DNA of 64,000 bases from Pelodera strongyloides (taxonomy: Eukaryota; Nematoda; Chromadorea; Rhabditida; Rhabditidae). The notes beneath the pieces are model-generated. The model searched no databases. It was not told the DNA's origin and saw only the letters and a list, made by a program, of their open reading frames with translations. The DNA is taken from positions 42,501-106,500 of the forward strand of contig JAANDG010000097.1 in the NCBI GenBank assembly GCA_036852015.1, in the 5' to 3' direction. A program made the position numbers and the translations under genes. Every line of letters begins with the position of its first letter. The first letter of the stretch is position 1. Below, piece by piece: positions 61,401-64,000 of this stretch.

Positions 61401-64000
61401 GGGGAGTTCTTCCCCCTTCAGCCCTTGCTGCAGCTGTATCCTCATCGGGTGATCGTCCCCTCTCACCGTCACCCGACGAACCAGAACCCACGTTCACCAC
61501 AGTGCGATTCTGAAGAAACAGAGATATAACACTTTAGCTGTGGATTTCATGGCCGTGGCACAAATAGAAATAGTAAAGCTGCAGAAAGCATCGAAGCGTA
61601 TAAACTATATTGGTCTGGACAATTGAATATGAATTGAATTCTATCGTTTAATCCGTAAATCGTATTCCATTATGTGCCGGAACAGACAAGACCAGATGCC
61701 ATATTCACCACTCAATTCCCCACGGGGAATTCCCCGTCTGTTTCTCTGCGTGTCTCACTCATATCAGAATGCTATTTTCTGTCCCAGGGACTATGTCCTC
61801 GAGGGAACCGGAGTGGTGAATATGGCCTCAGAAGTGCAAAAAAAAATAAATAAGTTACGTGGAAAAGCAGAACTCAATGTTTCAAAACCACCTTAATGGC
61901 CAAAGCCCAAAACCTAAGAGCTTCTTTCAGTTTTAAGAATGTTTGTGCGACCAAACAAAGAAAATCCCCAAAAGGTAAGGAATCATTCAAAATCAAAAGC
62001 TCACCTCCTCACTGAGTAACCGTTCCCCGGATGTAGTCTCCCTCTGCCACATACTCTCGGGAATCGGAAGTCGCTGGCGGGCAGAAACACCGCCCAGGGA
62101 AGCCGGATGACCACTACTAAATGACTGTGTTTCAATGAGAAGGGAAAAGATTGAAATATTGTGGGTTGCGTTACAAATATTGTAGGTGACTCATCGAAAC
62201 CAAGATCTATGTTCTTGGGCCAACTTTAATTTTCTTGGCCAAACAATGTCCTCATTCTCTAATATCTTCATTTTGCAACAAACAATAAACCATACACATC
62301 AAAAAAATACAACAACGAGACGATATCATCCCCTAGTCTCCGGAAAAGCTCGAACACCAACCTGTGAATGCTCCTAAACGAGGCAAGACTGTTGGATCTG
62401 CTACTCGCACTGTCAGCACCTCCCAGACCCACAGAAAGACCGTCGGTTGCAGAAGAACCGCCGCCAGTTGTCGTGTCCTCGCCGTCCTCTGGAAACATGT
62501 AAAGGTGAATTCAAAAAAAAACCCACAAAATATTGAAACTGTATAGCAACAGTAAGTACTATATATAGCACAAACAAATAGTTGACGTAGTGCATCTTGC
62601 ACGTGGTAAACACGCACAAGGTATGCATAGTATTTATGCCTTACTTATCGTAAGAAAAGCACAAAATACAAAAGTGAAGTGAACGAAGCTTCACCCATAA
62701 GAAAACAACGTGAATGATCCACACAACGGGAACGGGCTGGTGAAATAATGTTTTTCTAACCGAACGGGCGGCGAAAAAGACCAGTGGGTCCATCGGAAGA
62801 TTAATGGTTATAAACAAAAGCAAGATGTTAGAATATAACATAGGACACAAACAAAACGCCAAAAATGTCACATGCTAAAAGAGCATACTCATTCAATCAA
62901 AGCCACAAAACACACCCGGATTCTCATTCTCGTTATCTTTCTCTAAAAGGAATATACAATGAAAATATGTTGAGCACAGAAAACACTGCGTAGGATAACA
63001 AGAACAAAACTCTAGTTACCTTGATTTTGCCGATCCTCATCCAAATACATCAACTTGCGCATCTTTTTGTACTGGAAATTATCCAACTCTTGCACGACCT
63101 TCTTTGTTCTAGCAATTAGGTCGGGAATCACCGACGGAGACCGGTGCATAGTGACAAAGCTGTGCTGAAATGAAAACATAAACATATAAGTAACACTATC
63201 AGCATAACAAATAGCAACACCATGACAAAGATCGCCTTCTTCATTAATTTTGGTTGATTGTGTAAGTAGTATAGTTATAGACTGCATAGTTGTTATTTAA
63301 TAAATAAATAAACATCATACATTACTGCATGTAGGATGCATACACAACCAACCAAAGTTACGGTAGACTGGTAGAGCGTAGAGGAAAATATAAACTCGTG
63401 AGCAAAACTTAAGAAAAAGCTGACTCAATTCCCCGATTCCCCCAACGATCAATGAATAAGGAGAATGAGCTATACCTGCACAACTCATCTACGTTAGTAA
63501 CATCCTAGTCGGGTAAAGAAGTTGTCTTGAAAGTGGATCTATTACAAAATAAAAGTTTAACTATAAAACATACATTCATACAAGCAGCGGTGCTCAATCG
63601 CTGATCGGGGTCCTTTCGCAGACATTGTTCGACAAAAGAGACAAATCGCTCACTCCACTGGGGTTGCTGAAACAATAATTATAATAATTACAAGAACTGA
63701 GAATACAAATTAACAAGTAATAAGCATGGCATACCATAGCAAAACGATATCCCCGTCCCAATAGCCATATTATTTACACGTTAAACACACTCCCAGCCTT
63801 AGGTTTAATTTTAAAAAAAACTGAAGTGGTGAAATTTTGACGCATTGAAATTAACTGAACAAAAAAAACCATGCTAATTTGTACTTTTCCATGCTAATTC
63901 ATACTGTATTTTTTGTTTTCTCCAAGCACTAGAACGTTTCCAAAATGTCCATCCCGAACGATGAATTTGTATGGTTTCCTTTCGGAAAATCAATCCGAAC
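52478..64000 (-). CDS. kin-18: TAO/KIN-18-like Ste20-family kinase, C-terminal part (5' end beyond window)
   Basis: Twenty exons, high to low: 63574-63666, 63020-63164, 62916-62942, 62358-62488, 62005-62124, 61360-61509, 60990-61148, 60541-60627, 60181-60276, 59824-59904, 59424-59509, 59225-59284, 55789-55849, 55193-55318, 54561-54674, 54203-54316, 53812-53910, 53401-53526, 52863-52984, 52478-52535. They encode about 684 residues, in phase. TAO kinases are Ser/Thr MAP3Ks acting on p38/JNK, Hippo and microtubule pathways. The first exon is the end of the kinase C-lobe (FVEQCLRKDPDQR). Next comes the diagnostic post-kinase segment TKKVVQELDNFQYKKMRKL, then a Ser/Gly/acidic linker, then long Glu/Lys/Gln-rich coiled coils (EMATQ-like blocks, QLSHHEMTTKVELAQMHE, QSKQQPRELK, QIRKQYRQAVKTQTRQFK, VKLEAWQEDEQKQL). 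It ends DEDCGTSTAL. The catalytic residues lie outside the window. The donor of the 62358-62488 exon was chosen by phase. Confidence 0.85.
53194..53262. repeat. Inverted repeat family F, copy 1
   Basis: CGACGAGCTCAAAACCACCA and TCCAAATTT on one side are mirrored by AATTTGGATGGTGGTTTCGT on the other, with a short AT loop. A half-copy (ACGAAACCACCTTCCAAATT) lies at about 55457-55477. Both are in TAO introns. Confidence 0.65.
53632..53803. repeat. MITE family A, copy 6, abutting a splice donor
   Basis: TIRs TTTAAAGCGAAATACCGACC and CCGGCCGGTATTTCGCTTTA with the intact core CTAAATTCGAGCAAAATAGC. Its right end is only about 8 bp inside the intron from the 5' splice site of TAO exon 53812-53910 (transcribed leftward). 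Confidence 0.9.
56626..58941 (+). CDS. Nested coiled-coil protein gene inside a TAO intron (opposite strand)
   Basis: Eight exons: 56626-56814, 56993-57063, 57181-57241, 57379-57504, 57721-57843, 58071-58196, 58460-58581, 58881-58941. They total 879 nt (292 residues), every junction GT-AG and in phase. The whole gene lies in the 55850-59224 intron of the TAO-like kinase, on the other strand. The protein starts MTVKLCTQANYQNCRGALL and is mostly charged alpha-helix: MIDDLSGKMRKLQTSM, RQKEDTDEMKRTQEKELEK, FHEQELEQLRSRHADE, EKTALVERRDKARTQIKERI. It ends SNMGFSEAIL. It has no signal peptide and no membrane segment. I do not recognise a family; the coiled-coil character suggests a structural, cytoskeletal or vesicle-tether protein, but that is only composition. 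An unseen 5' non-coding exon is possible. Confidence 0.7.
59604..59688 (+). repeat. Repeat family B, copy 7
   Basis: GACCTCTGCGGAACAAGTCA, then CCACCCTTGAATAAAG. In the TAO intron between exons 59824-59904 and 59424-59509. Confidence 0.75.
61695..61830. repeat. MITE family D, copy 2
   Basis: Ends ATGCCATATTCACCACTCAA and CCGGAGTGGTGAATATGGCC, with an inner ACGGGGAATTCCCCGTC palindrome and TATTTTCTGTCCCAGGGA. Same family as 17434-17564. In a TAO intron. Confidence 0.85.
63870..64000. repeat. Foldback element, copy 2 (one arm, cut by window edge)
   Basis: AATTCATACTGTATTTTTTG, then TTTCCTTTCGGAAAATCAAT, matches the right arm of the 30918-31189 element with scattered changes. The left arm is not present before it, so this copy is truncated or solo. 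It lies in a TAO intron next to the kinase C-lobe exon. Confidence 0.8.

Overview
This 64 kb window looks like nuclear DNA of an animal, most likely a nematode. It is AT-rich and its genes are built from many short exons (about 20-300 nt). Most introns begin GT and end in TTTCAG-like acceptors. There is a degenerate tract of TTAGGC units (the nematode telomere repeat) at 40082-40110, and the protein set is typical of metazoa. All gene models were built by hand by joining exons whose reading phases agree; no database search was possible.

Layout. 216-988 (+): 3' end of an unrecognised gene. 2364-3189 (+): a 78-residue protein that is about 40% histidine. 3190-7880: repeats and MITE-like elements only. 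7882-12620 (+): a secreted pro-protein with a basic furin-type site and a C-terminal IL-17-like cysteine domain. 13750-19193 (+): a polypeptide GalNAc-transferase homologue with a cleavable signal peptide and no ricin-type lectin tail. 19194-23503: repeats. 23504-24338 (+): a small secreted peptide. 24887-29116 (-): a fucose-1-phosphate guanylyltransferase-like protein, head to head with 29604-32501 (+), a ZNF830/CCDC16-type nuclear zinc-finger protein. 33790-50368 (-): a very large TPR gene of about 36 exons, resembling TTC28 in its N-terminal half. 52478 to the right edge (-): the C-terminal two thirds of a TAO/KIN-18 Ste20-family kinase. Inside its 3.4 kb intron, on the opposite strand, lies a complete eight-exon coiled-coil gene (56626-58941).

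The genes do not form an operon or a pathway. GalNAc-transferase and FPGT-like are both glycosylation enzymes, but in unrelated routes. The non-coding DNA is crowded with small non-autonomous elements: a family with TTTAAAGCGAAATACCGGCC ends (six copies), a CTGCGGAACATGTCATAAGC family (seven copies), several foldback families, tRNA-derived SINE-like pieces, a REP-like double hairpin (three copies) and GC-rich islands inside introns. No transposase or reverse transcriptase gene was recognised. The most notable items are the IL-17-like pro-cytokine, the nested coiled-coil gene, the histidine-rich mini-protein and the repeat families.
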